Of a stretch of 14,212 bases of DNA, positions 9,553-12,500 are shown one piece after another. The notes beneath the pieces are model-generated. The model made no database searches. It was not told where the DNA came from and saw nothing but the letters and a program-made list of their open reading frames with translations. Position numbers and translations under genes: made by a program. The DNA comes from Baffinella frigidus (lineage: Eukaryota; Cryptophyceae; Cryptomonadales; Baffinellaceae): NCBI GenBank assembly GCA_026770585.1, contig MU646484.1, forward strand, positions 348,238 through 362,449. Reading direction: 5' to 3'. Every line of letters starts with the position of its first letter. Position 1 is the stretch's first letter.

Positions 9553-12500
9553 CTATCTATCTCTCCTCCAGCAGAATTTGAGAATTTGCCCCTCGGTGCG
9601 ATGCAGGTCATGAACCCTGCCTCCCGAACCTGCCTCCTGAACCTGCCTCATGAACCCTGTGCACCCCGAACCCTGAACTTGTCTGGTGAATTGGGCGAGC
9701 CTGTGCACCCTGAGCTCTGAACTTTTCTTGAGATTTTGTGAACTCTGAACCCTGATCACGGAACTCTGAACCCTGAGCGTCATGCTCATCTGCGTTACTG
9801 CTTCCCGCTAATTAGTTCAGCCTGAACCTTGAGACCTGAACCATGAACCCTGAACCCTGCATCATGAACCCCGAACCCCGAACACTGCCCCCTGAACCCT
9901 CCACTCCCTGCAGCGTGACCTAGCGGAGGACATTTCTTCCCGAATCAAACACGGATCCACCCTCGCAGCAGCACTCTACACCACGAACCTTGCACCCTTC
10001 ACTTCCTCAAGCAAGGATGGAGGCTCTTGCGTGGTTTCGTCTCATGCGTTGTTGAAGTCTGAATCCTGAACCCTCCGCCCAAAACAGCGCGATCTCGCGG
10101 AAGACATTTCCTCCCGCATCAAGCAAGGATCCATCCTCGCGGCAGCACTCTACTCCCGAGGCGGTACCGAAGGGGCCGCGGGCTTCAAGCAACACCGCTT
10201 GTTTGCCGTCACTGGGGTGCACGCCCTAAGCCCTACGCCCTAAACGCTAAACGCTAAACGCTAACCCCTAACCCCTAAACCCCAACCCCTAACCCCTCAC
10301 CCCTAAACCCTAAACCCCAAACCCTAAACCTCAAACCCTAAAAAGGTGCGGCAAGCTGGGGGCGCGCATTTCATCCGCGTCGAGAGCAGGTGCGGTCTTT
10401 GAAACCCACACGTACCAAACCCTAAAAAACTGGGTTCCCTCTGTATACCCTCACGCCCTAAGCCCTATTCGGCAACCAAACCCCCACACGGCCGTGTGAA
10501 ACATTCTGAGCATGTTGATTTATTAGAGAGGATTCGCCGATTTGCCAAACTCATGCCGTCATGAATTTTGCCGTCACTCCCTCAACCATCAACACTGATC
10601 TCCAAACTCTAGAGCCTAAACCCCAACACTGAACCCTACACTCTACAACTCTAAAGCCTGAACCCATGCCGGCCAAATTCATGCCGTCGCGGAGCCAAGC
10701 CCATCTGCACCAAGATAACCATACGGGAAAAGGGGGTATGTTGTTAACCAAGCCAATCCAGGGCCTCCTACAATCCAATTGCAGAAAACTGCGCTTCAGC
10801 GCTCGCGCAACACTAGTTTTCGACGCAAGATAACCATACGCCCTACGCGCTATCCTGTTTAACCAAGATCCTGCGTGGTGCTCATTGGAGCTCTAAACCC
10901 TTAATCCTGAAACCTTAACTCGGAACCCTAAACCACAAGCCCCCAACTAGGTGGGCTAAGCGAGTGTGGTCGCCGACCCTCCCCCTCGTGCCTTGAACCT
11001 AAAACATTATCCCTAAAATCTACACCCGAGAGCAGGTGGGGCAAGAGAGCGTGGTCGCCCGCGCTCCTACTCGCGCTCTTGTCCGCAGAGGAAGACGCCC
11101 ACCTCCAAGACGGCCGTAGGCAGCCTGCGGCGCAGGTCACCTCAACCCTGAACCCTAACCCCTTAAAGCTGATCCCTAAACCCTGAACCCTAAACCCTGG
11201 AACCTAATCCCTAAACCCTGAACAACAACCCCTGACACCCAATTCCTAAACCCTGAACCCTAAACCCTAAACCCTAAACCCTAAACCCTGAACCCTAAAC
11301 CCTCAATCCTAAACTCTGAACCTCATGCACCGCAGCGCTAAACCCTAAACCCTAAACCCTAAACCCTGAACTCCAAACTCTAAACCCCAACCCCCAACCC
11401 CCAAACCCCAAACCCCAAAACAGCCGTGTGCATGTCCCCTCACGCCCGCCTCGGCGCGAAATCGGCACTGCGTGTGCTGGATGATCAAACCTAACTCATC
11501 TGAATCCATAGTCTGACTCATCGCTGAATTCACAGCCTGACTCATCAAAACAAAAACGGCATCGATATCCACACGTACTCGACATTTTTTTGGGATGTCA
11601 CATGAATGCTTCACTATTACTTGTACACCCAATTATTTAGTAATTTGTCGTTGCCCGGACCTAAACTCCACACCCCAAAACAGCTCGCCGTATGCATGGC
11701 AAACCACGCCCGCCTCGGGGCCAAGTCGGCGTGTCCTGGATGGGGGTCTGGGTTGTACGGGCGCGTCTTGAGGGAACACATAACTTAGTACGGACGCGTC
11801 CTGAGGGAACACACACGTTAGTACTGGCGCGTCCTGAAGGGACACTCCGAACCAGAGAGTCTAAACTCCACACCCCAAAACAGCTCGCCGTGTGCATGGC
11901 AAACCACGCCCGCCTCGGGGCCAAGTCGGTTCTGCGTGTGCTTGATGGTCAAATCCTGCGGCGAATCCTCGGAGGGGGGCATGCGGTGGCGTGCATGGGC
12001 GCCGCGTTCCAGCGGTGAACCCCCAGCCCCAAACCCGACAAGTGGACGCCAAACGCCAAACCCTACACCCCGAACCCCAAACTCTACACCCTGCACCCCA
12101 CACCCCTCGCCCTAAACCCCTCCGCCCTCAACCTAACCCCCCACCCCTCATTCTAAGCCCCTCACCCTAAACACCTGTCCCTAAACCCTAAAGGTGGCGG
12201 GTCGCGGCAAGTCACGACGTCTCATTCATCGAGCTATCTCCCGCCTCCTTCTCCGCTGCATTCGACACACTCCACATCCTCCGCCCTTCCTCCCACCCTA
12301 CAGTCGACCCCCCACGCTCGATCATCTCCGTGAAAGGCGCCTGGCTCCGAACAGCCTCTGGGGCGCCGGGAGGGGTGAGCGCGGGGGGGGGGTGGCCGTC
12401 GGCGGGCTGGCATCGGAATCCCGCTATGGAGGTCTGATCCTTAACCTCATCTAACTCTTAATCGTGCCCTCTCTCGGTGTCTTGCACAAGACGCTGCGCG

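Larger units (their letters stand above)
9098..10087 (+). other. Intron 14 (990 bases): A foldback, hairpin, exon 14 pieces, microsatellite, exon 15 copy
   Basis: It starts GTCTTATCC and ends CCCAAAACAG. In order: the foldback (9101-9240), about 110 bases of unassigned sequence, a 41-bp hairpin (9351-9391), an inverted exon 14 fragment (9397-9434), a microsatellite (9445-9564), a direct exon 14 fragment (9571-9606), GAACCCTG-type degenerate repeat (9607-9905) and an exon 15 copy (9914-10030). Confidence 0.78.
11136..11883 (+). other. Intron 17 (748 bases): telomere-like array and two ghosts of exon 18
   Basis: It starts GTCACCTCAACCCTG and ends CACCCCAAAACAG. 11140-11420 is a long array including several exact CCCTAAA runs (11250-11290, 11340-11366). 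The shared leader TAAACTCCACACCCCAAAAC AG precedes the second ghost and exon 18; CCAAACCCCAAAACAG-like bases precede the first. Confidence 0.82.

Noticed and set aside
9378-9720. Open frames on both strands across the GTCT/CT/TA tract
   Set aside because: A microsatellite translates open in several frames. No family resemblance apart from the exon 14 fragments at its borders.
11140-11420. True telomere or chromosome end
   Set aside because: Units are mixed and degenerate, and arrays are many, short and internal, with in-phase exons on both sides. At best they derive from telomeric sequence.
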